Part shown: positions 1-7,644 of the stretch, piece by piece
Position numbering within the stretch: position 1 is the stretch's first letter
How the letters are laid out: each line of letters opens with the position of its first letter
NCBI GenBank assembly: GCA_050180235.1
Contig: JBFXEJ010000113.1
Coordinates: 1 to 18,840, forward strand
DNA length: 18,840 nt
Source of the DNA: JAABRU01 sp050180235
GTDB lineage: Bacteria; Desulfobacterota; Desulfobacteria; Desulfobacterales; Desulfococcaceae
Direction of reading: 5' to 3'
Program-made: the position numbers and the translations under genes
The notes under the pieces: generated by a model
The model's input: only the letters and a program-made list of their open reading frames with translations
Told to the model about the DNA's origin: nothing
The model's database searches: none

Positions 1-665
1 GGGATCGTTACGGTGTCAGAGAAGCCAACTCTGTTCAGGAAAAAGCGGTATTTCATCATCATCTTGCCCAGTCAAAACTCAATTCTGTCAAAACCCCAGA
101 ACCGCAGGCAACACCGGGAAAAGCAGGCTCGGAACTTCTGGTGATGTTTCAGAAAATTGTGAAAACAGCCTCTCCTGACACAGCTTGTTCTGTTGAAGTC
201 CGGCTAGCGGATACACTCCGATCCGGCAACCGGGATATGAAATTCAAACAGGCGGCTGTCAGCAACCGGTTCCGGCTTGGTTCGGAAGTAAATATCGGCT
301 ATTCTTATAAAGGGTTGCAGGGAGATGTGCAAATCACTTTATTTGATGTTGGCACATCCGGCAAACTCACCGTGCTGATGCCGGATGACAGTCTGTCCGA
401 AGGCCGGATCACCTGGTTTCCGGATATTCACAGCCATCAGGCAATCACCCTCACTGGAATGAGCGGTAAAGAGGCTATTGTTGCTGTTGCAGCACAAAAA
501 AAGGCAGACCTTCGGACAAAACTGGGACTGAACAAAAATGATATTATTCAGGAATTTACAGGAAAAGAATCTGAAGATTTTATGCGTAAATTGTTTGGGA
601 TTATCGGCAATCTGCCGAAAGATACATGGGCAGTCGGTAAAACTGAATTTGAAATAACAGACTGA
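1..665 (+). CDS. DUF4384-like domain protein, 5' end outside window
   Basis: The reading frame is open from base 3 to the TGA at 663-665, so the gene starts upstream of the window. A GTG at 141 is only an internal codon and I do not take it as the start. The visible part is 220 codons. A low-complexity linker rich in Q, K, P and T covers roughly the first 45 codons. It is followed by a beta-rich domain with 'RLGSEVNIGYSY', 'GDVQITLFDVGTSGKLTVLMP' split by one turn, and 'ITLTGMSGKEAIVAVAA'. This is the pattern of DUF4384 ('vGd.v.l.v.s...Gyl.ll.....G....LfP'). DUF4384 commonly sits C-terminal to caspase-like or kinase domains, so the missing N-terminus could carry a catalytic domain. The gene ends 46 bp before the TPR-CHAT gene on the same strand, so co-transcription is plausible. 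The family call is from pattern memory, not a search. Confidence 0.6.
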   Translation, partial: DRYGVREANSVQEKAVFHHHLAQSKLNSVKTPEPQATPGKAGSELLVMFQKIVKTASPDTACSVEVRLADTLRSGNRDMKFKQAAVSNRFRLGSEVNIGYSYKGLQGDVQITLFDVGTSGKLTVLMPDDSLSEGRITWFPDIHSHQAITLTGMSGKEAIVAVAAQKKADLRTKLGLNKNDIIQEFTGKESEDFMRKLFGIIGNLPKDTWAVGKTEFEITD

Positions 666-711
666 ATATCTGTAATTGAATCTTTAAAATCAAAGAGATA
701 AGGATAATAAA

Positions 712-3700
712 ATGAGCCAAAGATGGGAAATGCTGATTCAGGAAGGCATGAGATTCTATAATCAGGGCAATTTCATCCAAGCAATTGTTTATTGGGAACA
801 GGCAGTTAAAGAGGTAAAAAAAAATTTTGGAACAGAGAACAGGAATTTTGCCACAATCCTGAACAATCTGGCATCGCTATATTATTCAATGAAGGATTAT
901 GGAAAAGCAAAACCATTATATTTTCAGGTTTTGGAAATAAGAAAGAAGGTATTGGGAACAGAACATCCGGATTATGCAAACAGCCTGAATAATCTGGCAG
1001 AACTGTACAGAGCAATGGGCGAGTATGATAAAGCAGAACCCTTATATCTTCAGGCTTTGAAAATAAGAGAAAAGGTATTGGGAACAGAACATCCGGATTA
1101 TGCAAACAGCCTGAATAATCTGGCAGAACTGTACAGAGCAATGGGCGAGTATGATAAAGCAGAACCCTTATATCTTCAGGCTTTGAAAATAAGAGAAAAG
1201 ATATTGGGAACCGAAGACTTGAATTATGCCACCAGCCTGGATAGTATGGCAGAAATATATAGATTAAAGGGTGAATACGGAAAATCTGAGCCTTTATATA
1301 TTCAGTCTAAAGAGATAATTAAAAAGGTATTGGGGATCAAACATCCTTATTATGCCACAAGCCTGAACAATCTGGCAGGACTGTATAATTCAATGGGCGA
1401 CTATAGGAAAGCAGAACAGCTATTAATTGAGTCTAAAGAGATAAGAGAGAAGGTATTGGGAACCAACGCCCCGGATTATGCACAAATCCTGAACAATCTT
1501 GCATATTTGTATAACCTAATGGGTGATTATAGGAAAGCGGAACACTTATATGTTCAGGTGTCTGAAATAATAAAAACGACATTGGGAACCAAACACCAGG
1601 ATTATACACAAATCCTTAACAATCTGGCAGGTCTGTATAACTTAATGCGTGATTATGGAAAAGCAGAACACTTATATCTTCAGGTGTCTGAAATAAAAAA
1701 AACAACATTAGGAACCAAACACCCGGATTATGCGGCAAGTCTGAACAATCTGGCATGTATATATCGTTCAATGGATAAATACGGAAAAGCGGAACCTTTA
1801 TATCTTAAGGCTTCCGAAATATTGAAAAAGACAGTGGGAAACAAACACCTGTTTTATGCTAGCAGTCTGAACAATCTGGCAGATCTGTATCGTTTAATGG
1901 GTAAGTACGGAAAAGCAGAACTTTTATATATTCAGTCTAAGGAGATAAAAGAAAAGGCATTGGGAACCGAACACCCGGATTATGCCACAAGTCTGAACGA
2001 TCTGGCAACACTGTATTGCTTGATGGGCAAGTATGGAAAAGCAGAACTTTTATATATTCAGTCTAAGGAGATAAGAGAAAAGGCATTGGGAACCGAACAC
2101 CCGGATTATTTTGTAAGTCTGATCAATCTGGCAGCACTGTATTCCTCAAAAGGCGAGTACGGAAAAGCTGAACATTTATTTATTCAGGTCTCGGAAATAT
2201 GGAAAAAAAAATTGGGAACAGAAGATTCGCGTTATGCACAAATTCTGAACAATCTGGCAGGTCTGTATATCTCAATGGGCGAGTACGGAAAATCTAAGCC
2301 TTTATATATCCAGGCTATGAATATAAGAGAAAGGGTGTTGGGAAAAGAACACCCAGATTATGCAACAAGCCTGAATGATTTGGCATATTTATATTACTCA
2401 ATGAGCAAGTACGAGAAAGCAAAAACCCTATATATTCAGTCTAAGGAGATAAGAGAAAAGGTGTTAGGAAAAGAACACCCAGATTATGCAACAAGCCTGA
2501 ATAATCTGGCTGAACTGTATGACTCAATCGGTGAGTACGCAAAAGCTGAGGCTTTGTATATTCAGTCTAAGAACGTAAGGGAAAAGGTATTGGGAAAAGT
2601 TCATCCGGCTTATGCCATAAGTCTGAACAATCTGGCAGAACTGTATAGAACAATGGGCAAGTACGGAAAAGCAGAACCTTTATGTATTCAGGCGTTGGAA
2701 ACAAGAGAAACGGCTTTGGGAATTGAGCATCCGAATTATGCAAGAAGCCTGAACAGTCTGGCAGGGCTTTATTGCTTAATGGGTAACTACGGAAAAGCAG
2801 AACACTTGTATGTTCAGACTTCGGAAATATGGAAAAAGGCATTGGGGAATGAGCACCCCGATTATGCCAAAAGCCTGAACAATCTGGCAGGGCTTTATTG
2901 CTTAATGGGTAAGTACGGAAAAGCAGAACACTTATGTGTTCAGGCTTCGGAAATATGGAAAAAAGCGTTGGGGAATGAGCACCCCGATTATGCCATAAGC
3001 CTGAACAATCTGGCAGGTCTGTATATCTCAATGGGCGAGTACGGAAAAGCAGAACCTTTATATACTCAGGCTTTGGAAATATGGAAAAAAACATTGGGAA
3101 CAGATCACCCGTGTTATGCAACAAACCTGAACAATCTGGCAGATCTGTATATCTCAATGGGCGAGTATAAAAAAGCGGAATCTTTATATCATCAGGCTTT
3201 GAAAATACAGAAAAAGGCATTGGGAACTGAACACCCGGATTATGCTTCAAGCATGGACAATCTGGCATGGCTGGAAATAGTGACAGGAAGACCCAAAGGT
3301 GGATTAGAAAAAATGTTTGAGGTATCGAAAATCCATGTTCATATGATAACACAGATGTTCAGTATCGGAGATGAAAAGCGGATACAGGAATATATCAGAA
3401 CGTTTCAAAGCAATTATTTTGCTCTTCTTTCCAATTTCTCACAGCATTACCCTGAATTAAAACAATACTCCCCGTCCGTTCTTGATGTTGTGCTGAGACG
3501 CAAGGCTCTCACTATGGAAACAGCAACCATCCGTCGGGAAAGCATTCTTTCCGGCAATAACCCGGAACTGAAAGAAAAATTTGATGAACTCCGATACATC
3601 CGCATAGCCCTTTCCAATCTGATTTTTGAAGGCCCCGGTAAAGTTCCATTTGAACAGTATCAGAAAAATATTCATGATCTTGAACAGAAAATTGAAGGTA

Positions 3701-5184
3701 TTGAAAAAGAACTGGCTGCACAGGTTCCGGAAACTGAATTGCAGAAGAAACTGGAAAACGCAAATCACAAAGCAATTGCATCCCTTCTGCCTGAAAACAC
3801 CAAACTTGTGGAATATGTCTGGTTCAGACCTGCTGATTTTAACCAGATGAAATATTTACCGCCCCGCTATCTGGCGTTTGTCCTTACCGCTGATGACACA
3901 GTTGAAATGACAGATTTGGGGGATGCTGAAAAAATTGATGAACTGATAGCCCAATACAGATCGGAAATCACCGGAGAAAGCGGCAGAGATATAAAAGTGG
4001 CTCCCAAAGCCCCGGCAGACAGAAAAACTGCCCTGCCCGTTTCTCCCGGACAGTTGCTGTATGAAAAACTCCTGAAACCGGTTACAGAATTTACGGGAAA
4101 CAAGAAAAAACTGATTCTTTCGCCTGACGGCAATATCGCTCTGCTGCCGTTTGAAATTCTTCCGCAGCCCAATGGCAGATTTGTTATTGAAGATTTTGAC
4201 ATCAGTTATGTGGATTCTGGGCGTGATCTGATCCGCTTTCAGTACCGCACCCGGCCGCAGTCCCAACCCCTGATTCTGGCCGACCCTGACTTTGATCTTT
4301 CCGAATCAGACAATCCTGCTGATATTTCTGATATTGCAGGCAGACGCTCTTATGAACTGGAAAAAGCCATCCGGAACAGAAAAGCGGTTGACAGAACCGG
4401 GGCATATTATTTTCCCCGCCTGAAGGGAACAGAAGAGGAAGGGGAAGAAATTCAGAATCTTCTGAAACAGACTTCCCAAATGTGGATGAAAGATACTGTG
4501 CTGGATGAAAAAGTAAAGCAGATAAAGGGAGCGCAGATTCTTCACATTGCCACACACGGTTTTTTCATGCCCAAACCAAAGGAGGAGGAAGCCGAATTTG
4601 AAAGAAGTCTGAAACTCATGGGCGGATTTGGGGAAAATAATTTGTTCAAAGGAAAACGCTTTGAAAATCCCCTGCTGCGTTCCGGGCTGGCTTTGGCAGG
4701 CGCAAATACCTTTATGCAGGGAAAAACCCCTGCTTCCCATGCGGAAGACGGCATTCTGACAGCATTGGATGTCACCGGCATGGATCTGAGAGGTACTGAT
4801 CTGGTTGTCCTGTCCGCGTGTGAAACCGGAATGGGGGATGTTCTGCTCGGCGAAGGTGTGTATGGTCTGCGGCGTGCCTTCACTCTGGCAGGCGCAAGAA
4901 CCATTCTTTCCAGTTTGTGGAAAGTCCCGGACAGGGAAACCAAAAAACTCATGGTCAGTTTTTATACAAAAATCCTGAACGGACAGGGAAAGGCAGAGGC
5001 TCTGAGACAATCCCAGAGAGAAATGATAGCCGGACTCCGGGCATCAGACAAAGTGGCCTCACCGTATCTTTGGGGTGCGTTTGTCTGTGTCGGAGATCCG
5101 GGCAGATTCGGTGACGCGGCCAGTAATCAATCAGATCACCCCAAAAAAAATAGCCGTACTGCACAAATAATGCTTCCATTTTAA
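712..5184 (+). CDS. TPR-CHAT protein (tetratricopeptide repeats plus CHAT caspase-like protease domain)
   Basis: This 1490-residue protein starts at ATG 712, 'MSQRWEMLIQEG', with 'ATAAGGA' just upstream. Residues 1-43 form a divergent first unit. From residue 44 there are 20 units of exactly 42 residues, to about residue 883, with core 'SLNNLAxLYxxMGxYGKAEPLY' split over two helices and 'ExREKxLGTEHPDYA'. This is the kinesin-light-chain type of TPR (TPR_10/TPR_12). The last unit is degenerate and probably caps the solenoid. A helical region with likely coiled coil (about 960-1020) follows, then a CHAT domain from about 1045 to 1470. The dyad is readable: H1282 in 'HIATHG' and C1370 in 'VLSACETGMG'. 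CHAT is a clan CD (caspase/separase) fold. In known TPR-CHAT proteins such as Csx29 the repeats sense a partner and gate the protease. No signal peptide or membrane segment is visible, so a cytosolic location is expected. The substrate is unknown; the DUF4384 neighbour is a candidate partner by inference only. Confidence 0.9.
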   Translation: MSQRWEMLIQEGMRFYNQGNFIQAIVYWEQAVKEVKKNFGTENRNFATILNNLASLYYSMKDYGKAKPLYFQVLEIRKKVLGTEHPDYANSLNNLAELYRAMGEYDKAEPLYLQALKIREKVLGTEHPDYANSLNNLAELYRAMGEYDKAEPLYLQALKIREKILGTEDLNYATSLDSMAEIYRLKGEYGKSEPLYIQSKEIIKKVLGIKHPYYATSLNNLAGLYNSMGDYRKAEQLLIESKEIREKVLGTNAPDYAQILNNLAYLYNLMGDYRKAEHLYVQVSEIIKTTLGTKHQDYTQILNNLAGLYNLMRDYGKAEHLYLQVSEIKKTTLGTKHPDYAASLNNLACIYRSMDKYGKAEPLYLKASEILKKTVGNKHLFYASSLNNLADLYRLMGKYGKAELLYIQSKEIKEKALGTEHPDYATSLNDLATLYCLMGKYGKAELLYIQSKEIREKALGTEHPDYFVSLINLAALYSSKGEYGKAEHLFIQVSEIWKKKLGTEDSRYAQILNNLAGLYISMGEYGKSKPLYIQAMNIRERVLGKEHPDYATSLNDLAYLYYSMSKYEKAKTLYIQSKEIREKVLGKEHPDYATSLNNLAELYDSIGEYAKAEALYIQSKNVREKVLGKVHPAYAISLNNLAELYRTMGKYGKAEPLCIQALETRETALGIEHPNYARSLNSLAGLYCLMGNYGKAEHLYVQTSEIWKKALGNEHPDYAKSLNNLAGLYCLMGKYGKAEHLCVQASEIWKKALGNEHPDYAISLNNLAGLYISMGEYGKAEPLYTQALEIWKKTLGTDHPCYATNLNNLADLYISMGEYKKAESLYHQALKIQKKALGTEHPDYASSMDNLAWLEIVTGRPKGGLEKMFEVSKIHVHMITQMFSIGDEKRIQEYIRTFQSNYFALLSNFSQHYPELKQYSPSVLDVVLRRKALTMETATIRRESILSGNNPELKEKFDELRYIRIALSNLIFEGPGKVPFEQYQKNIHDLEQKIEGIEKELAAQVPETELQKKLENANHKAIASLLPENTKLVEYVWFRPADFNQMKYLPPRYLAFVLTADDTVEMTDLGDAEKIDELIAQYRSEITGESGRDIKVAPKAPADRKTALPVSPGQLLYEKLLKPVTEFTGNKKKLILSPDGNIALLPFEILPQPNGRFVIEDFDISYVDSGRDLIRFQYRTRPQSQPLILADPDFDLSESDNPADISDIAGRRSYELEKAIRNRKAVDRTGAYYFPRLKGTEEEGEEIQNLLKQTSQMWMKDTVLDEKVKQIKGAQILHIATHGFFMPKPKEEEAEFERSLKLMGGFGENNLFKGKRFENPLLRSGLALAGANTFMQGKTPASHAEDGILTALDVTGMDLRGTDLVVLSACETGMGDVLLGEGVYGLRRAFTLAGARTILSSLWKVPDRETKKLMVSFYTKILNGQGKAEALRQSQREMIAGLRASDKVASPYLWGAFVCVGDPGRFGDAASNQSDHPKKNSRTAQIMLPF
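946..1200 (+). repeat. Exact tandem duplication inside the TPR array
   Basis: Bases 946-1074 and 1072-1200 are identical over 129 bp at a 126-bp shift, which is one 42-residue TPR unit. They encode TPR units 2 and 3. The identity ends with G945 against A1071 on the left and G1075 against A1201 on the right. Other units in the gene differ at many silent sites, so this copy is recent. It shows the array growing by whole-unit duplication or slippage. Confidence 0.95.
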
Positions 5185-5223
5185 AATATATTTAAGTAAG
5201 CCACCGGAAGTTTTCGCTTATAA

Positions 5224-5256
5224 AGATTTCCGAAGTTTCCGAAACTTCGGAAATCT
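5224..5256. repeat. Perfect 16-bp inverted repeat after the TPR-CHAT gene
   Basis: The arm AGATTTCCGAAGTTTC (5224-5239) and its exact reverse complement (5241-5256) are separated by a single C. The hairpin lies 40 bp after the TPR-CHAT stop codon. No T-run follows on either strand, so it is not a textbook intrinsic terminator. It could act as a 3' stabiliser or weak terminator, or be a small dispersed palindromic element. Confidence 0.8.
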
Positions 5257-5290
5257 GGCCGGAACATTTATGCACGTTTAATTATGTAAC

Positions 5291-5494
5291 ATGAATTACG
5301 AAGTCTGCCGGGAACTGAAATCCAGTGAGAAATACAAGGGAATTCCCATCATCATGCTTACAGCAGTAGCCGATCATGTGGGTTCCACCCGTTACTCCCA
5401 CTCTGACGGCATGAGCATGGAAGCCGACGACTACCTTCCCAAACCCGCATCTGCGGATCAGATCACCGACAGCATCCGCAGCCTGCTGGAGTGA
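5291..5494 (+). pseudogene. Fragment of a response-regulator receiver domain (C-terminal half)
   Basis: The frame of 67 codons reads 'MNYEVCRELKSSEKYKGIPI', then 'IMLTAVAD' and 'DDYLPKPASADQITDSIRSL'. This is the second half of a CheY-like receiver, from helix 3 to helix 5. The beta-4 Thr (LTA) and the beta-5 Lys (PKP) are present. The acidic pocket and the phospho-acceptor Asp, which normally precede 'MPxMNGYEVCREL', are absent. The fragment begins almost exactly after that missing motif. The 105 bp upstream hold a 16-bp palindrome and no receiver coding in any frame. It cannot be phosphorylated as it stands. A remnant left by deletion or insertion is most likely; expression as a mini-protein cannot be excluded. 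Confidence 0.75.
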
Positions 5495-5518
5495 TATTCA
5501 GCAGTTCCCGCCTTATCA

Positions 5519-5546
5519 TTCCCTGCCCTGTTTTTGGGGCAGGGAA
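5519..5546. terminator. GC-rich hairpin after the receiver fragment
   Basis: The arm TTCCCTGCCC (5519-5528) pairs perfectly with GGGCAGGGAA (5537-5546) across an 8-nt loop. It lies 25 bp after the receiver-fragment stop. No U-tract follows in either direction, so terminator activity is only plausible. Confidence 0.45.
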
Positions 5547-5848
5547 CTCTCTGAAATCCCCTGTATTATGATATTTGTGACTGATTTTTCATTTCATGCC
5601 TTCCCCGGTTCCATCCGTCAATAAATACCGCTTGACAGAGCTCCCTTTTGCTTTTACTGTGAAAAAAAGAAAATATTCCTCATTCCCGAAAACCGCCCAA
5701 ATCTGTCCGCGCTGTTTGCCCTGAGACTGCAGCAGTTACATAAAAACGAGGTGTTTATTAGAGAACTGAGAGCAAAGGAAAGAGAGTCTGAAAGTCCGCC
5801 TGTTTCCGGTTTTTCCCCGTCCCGGACGGCAGAGGAAGGAACGGAAAA
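5547..5848. other. Gene-free stretch with a possible decayed + strand reading frame
   Basis: I see no intact gene here. One + strand frame stays open from about 5631 to a TGA at 5889-5891 but has no ATG. Its middle reads like real protein: 'FLIPENRPNLSALFALRLQQ' followed by 'LHKNEVFIRELRAKERE', an amphipathic helical stretch. It may be the tail of a decayed gene, or chance openness. I do not recognise it. Confidence 0.2.
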
Positions 5849-5920
5849 TCATTTATCCTCCTGTTTCAGATATTCAGAATCAGGCTGCTGAATTTTTGAT
5901 ATAATAGTTTGATTTTTCAT
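5849..5920 (-). other. Leader-like ORF and start region of a lost antitoxin gene
   Basis: Read on the - strand, 8 bp after the vapC-like stop codon, an ATG opens a 23-codon frame, 'MKNQTIISKIQQPDSEYLKQ' then EDK-stop. It closely matches the in-frame leader of the neighbouring Phd antitoxin at 6594-6665 ('MNDQLIIPKIQQTDSETLNK'). Its stop codon overlaps a new ATG at 5850-5852, preceded by an 'AGGAGG' ribosome site, exactly where the antitoxin gene would begin. The 38-codon frame that follows resembles nothing I know. The best reading is the surviving promoter-proximal part of a second, decayed TA operon. Confidence 0.5.
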
Positions 5921-5925
5921 ATTTT

Positions 5926-6345
5926 TTATTCTTTCCATTGATTCATCACAGCTATATTGTCCGCATCAAAATCATTCTCATTTCGGGTGACAACTGTCAG
6001 ATGATAAAGCATTGCTGCTGCACCAATGAGACTGTCAAGAGAAGACATCGGTTTTCCCTTTTTTTCTGCATTTCCCTGCAGAATGCCCCATTTTTCAACA
6101 ACACTTACATCAACAGGCAAAATACGTTCAGCATACAGCAGAAGAAGAGTATTCAGCCACTCTGTCAGCCTCTCCAATTTTTCAGATGGCGGCAGCTTTG
6201 TCAGCCCTTTTCTGATTTCTCCGATTGTGATGACACTGATAAACAGCGACTCTGGGGGAACAGTTTTCAGCCAGTCAGCAACCTTCTGATTCGGAACGGC
6301 TTTTGTCAGTTCGGAAATAAGACATGTATCAGGCAGATATTTCAC
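5926..6345 (-). CDS. PIN-domain ribonuclease toxin (VapC/FitB-like)
   Basis: 139 residues, the usual length for the family. The start is GTG, overlapping the upstream antitoxin stop by 4 bp (GTGA). Acidic PIN residues are in place: D6 in 'YLPDTCLISEL', E43 in 'TIGEIRKGL', D104 in 'SSLDSLIGAAA', and the final motif 'VVTRNENDFDADNI' with D125. 'LPDTCLISEL' and 'TRNxxDF' are typical of FitB-type PIN proteins. By family knowledge it is a metal-dependent RNase that is neutralised by its co-translated antitoxin. All active-site residues are present, so it is probably functional. Its partner is the Phd-like gene directly upstream. Confidence 0.88.
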   Translation of the reverse strand: MKYLPDTCLISELTKAVPNQKVADWLKTVPPESLFISVITIGEIRKGLTKLPPSEKLERLTEWLNTLLLLYAERILPVDVSVVEKWGILQGNAEKKGKPMSSLDSLIGAAAMLYHLTVVTRNENDFDADNIAVMNQWKE

Positions 6346-6593
6346 AGTTCCATACTCCCTGAAAAGTCTTTTTGCCTTTCGGTGTCAAAATTTATATCTG
6401 TTTTTGGGCAGCCTAACAAAAATTCTGTAAATCCCGGTTTTTCGGAAATGAGATGATGGTATTCTCTGACAGAAATAATAACAACACTTTCAAATCCATC
6501 CCGGTTTACATACTGCGGCCCCTGTGTCAGTGCATTTTTTACAAGCAGTCCGAATTTTTTTTCAGCGTCCTGAAATTTCCATGCTGTTTTCAT
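6342..6593 (-). CDS. Phd/YefM-type antitoxin of the PIN toxin
   Basis: 83 residues from the ATG at 6593: 'MKTAWKFQDAEKKFGLLVKN', then 'QYVNRDGFESVVIISVREYH'. The N-terminal 'W.F.DAK..F..LV..A...GPQ.V' is the Phd/YefM DNA-binding fold. The C-terminal tail, 'KTDINFDTERQKDF', would wrap the toxin. I chose 6593 because 'AAAGGAGAG' lies ideally upstream. The frame also extends to an ATG at 6665 with its own 'AAAGGAG', giving 24 extra residues not expected in the family. The stop overlaps the toxin start by 4 bp. Autoregulation by the toxin-antitoxin complex is expected from the family. Confidence 0.82.
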   Translation of the reverse strand: MKTAWKFQDAEKKFGLLVKNALTQGPQYVNRDGFESVVIISVREYHHLISEKPGFTEFLLGCPKTDINFDTERQKDFSGSMEL

Positions 6594-6665
6594 ATAATTC
6601 TCTCCTTTGTTCAGAGTTTCAGAATCAGTCTGCTGAATTTTTGGGATAATGAGCTGATCGTTCAT
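6594..6665 (-). promoter_or_regulatory. In-frame leader with second ribosome site upstream of the Phd antitoxin
   Basis: A second ATG (6663-6665) with 'ACAAAGGAGAAAAA' before it opens 24 codons that run in frame into the antitoxin. The stretch contains the quasi-palindrome TTCAGAATCAGTCTGCTGAA (6618-6637). The same 20-mer with one change occurs at 5873-5892 in the decayed second copy. It could be an operator read through by chance, a leader peptide, or an N-terminal extension of the antitoxin. Confidence 0.5.
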
Positions 6666-6698
6666 TTTTTCTCCTTTGTATTGTCAATGTTGTTTTCT

Positions 6699-6848
6699 GC
6701 CGGGATGAAATGCTGGATATTCGCAACAACAGGTGAACTGTGCCGGACAGACGGGACGAAAATCATCATGGCTGTATTCCCGCTCAAAGGAGCGGGAATT
6801 TGATAATCCTGTCAATCCCTTAATCCTGTGAATCCCGGTTCAGACAGT
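6699..6848. repeat. Dispersed repeat family 1, copy A
   Basis: About 150 bp, closely matching 10448-10592 and more distantly 6854-6957. It begins with 'GCCGGGATGAAATGCTGGAT'. It contains a perfect hairpin, ATTCCCGCTC (6776-6785), loop AAAG, GAGCGGGAAT (6790-6799), and ends in a run of 'AATCCTGT' words closing with 'CCCGGTTCAGACAG'. No ORF spans it. It sits between two TA modules. Confidence 0.85.
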
Positions 6849-6853
6849 TTACT

Positions 6854-6957
6854 CCTGCCGGGTGCAATGCAGATATTCTCAATAGGAGAAATGTGCCGGA
6901 ATGACAGTATGCAAATCGTCCTGTCTGCATTCCCGCGTGAAGGCGCGGGAATGGGAT
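6854..6957. repeat. Dispersed repeat family 1, divergent copy B
   Basis: This directly follows copy A and shares 'CTGCCGGG', 'GATATTC', 'GTGCCGGA' and the hairpin. Here the stem is ATTCCCGCGT (6929-6938), loop GAAG, GCGCGGGAAT (6943-6952). Relative to copy A the inner T-A pair has become G-C and the next C-G pair has become T-G, so pairing is kept. The 'AATCCTGT' tail is missing. Confidence 0.75.
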
Positions 6958-6991
6958 AAAGGCTGAAAATTTTAATCTCATAAATATTTCA

Positions 6992-7411
6992 TTATATCAG
7001 TATGCTATGAAATTCCTGAGCATTCAGAATACGGATTGTCTTATACTGCTTAATACTCAGCAGATGTCTGTCACCCGATACCAAGATATTGACATCTGAC
7101 GATAATGCACAGGACAGAAACTTTTCATCATCAGGATCAGAGCATACACCGTATATGTTTTCATTCACCTCTGTCAGAGTGCATAAAGATTCAATCTTTT
7201 CAAAAAGCTCATCCGCAGAAGTAAGGTTTTTATCAATGAATTTACGAAATTTTGGATAAAACAGAACCTTATAAATCTCTCTCAGAATATCCGCACTTGA
7301 ATAAATCTCTATGATGCCGTCTTCTGCCAGACGCAATAACTGAAACGGCACTCCGCGCCATAAAACACCTGAAATCAGCACATTGGTATCAAAAACAGCC
7401 TGGGATTTCAT
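6992..7411 (-). CDS. PIN-domain toxin, COG1569-like (PIN_3) family
   Basis: 139 residues. 'VFDTNVLISGVLWRGVPFQL' is the signature N-terminus of the 'putative TA system toxin component, PIN family'. Acidic residues are D8, E45 ('DILREIYKVL'), D92/D94/D95 in 'CSDPDDEKFLSCAL', and D114 in 'LVSGDRHLL'. This is a complete PIN site with the family-typical 'SDPDDxxFL' and 'GDxxLL'. The ATG overlaps the antitoxin stop by 4 bp (ATGA), indicating translational coupling. The expected activity is Mg/Mn-dependent RNA cleavage. It differs in sequence from the FitB-type PIN at 5926-6345, so the two loci are not recent duplicates. Confidence 0.9.
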   Translation of the reverse strand: MKSQAVFDTNVLISGVLWRGVPFQLLRLAEDGIIEIYSSADILREIYKVLFYPKFRKFIDKNLTSADELFEKIESLCTLTEVNENIYGVCSDPDDEKFLSCALSSDVNILVSGDRHLLSIKQYKTIRILNAQEFHSILI

Positions 7412-7644
7412 GAGCGGCTTTCATGGATAAGCTGATCCAACTCATCGGAAGATAAGGGAGAGGAATAATCCGGCACCAATGTATCAAGTTTTTTCAGTTT
7501 ATGCGTTTTTTTCAGAACAAGCCTGTCTTTTTCCATTATCACCAAAAAGCGGTCTATGCCTTTCAGCCATGAATGAACTTCGGCAGGTAGCAGCAGAGAT
7601 TTTCCATCTTCGGACACTACTGCATATTCCATTGCTATCGTCAT
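7408..7644 (-). CDS. Antitoxin partner of the COG1569-type PIN toxin
   Basis: 78 residues from ATG 7644: 'MTIAMEYAVVSEDGKSLLLP', then 'KGIDRFLVIMEKDRLVLKK' and a helical tail 'PLSSDELDQLIHESRS'. The beta-rich N-terminus with 'LLLP.EV' resembles the swapped-hairpin AbrB/SpoVT-like antitoxins usually paired with COG1569 toxins. I chose this start because 'GAAGGAGTT' precedes it. The longer frame back to 7785 reads through dispersed repeat sequence and is unlikely to be protein. The C-terminal helix is the probable toxin-neutralising segment. The AbrB assignment is tentative; the pairing is strong from the 4-bp overlap. Confidence 0.75.
   Translation of the reverse strand: MTIAMEYAVVSEDGKSLLLPAEVHSWLKGIDRFLVIMEKDRLVLKKTHKLKKLDTLVPDYSSPLSSDELDQLIHESRS

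Noticed and set aside
2567..3352. Long - strand open frame (261 codons) opposite the TPR gene, and a similar one at 806-1141
   Set aside because: They mirror the 42-residue repeat on the other strand with the same period. The + strand frame explains the conservation, and these have no family pattern.
5640..5891. An intact + strand gene of about 83 codons
   Set aside because: No ATG and no recognised family. It is kept only as a possible remnant in the gap description.
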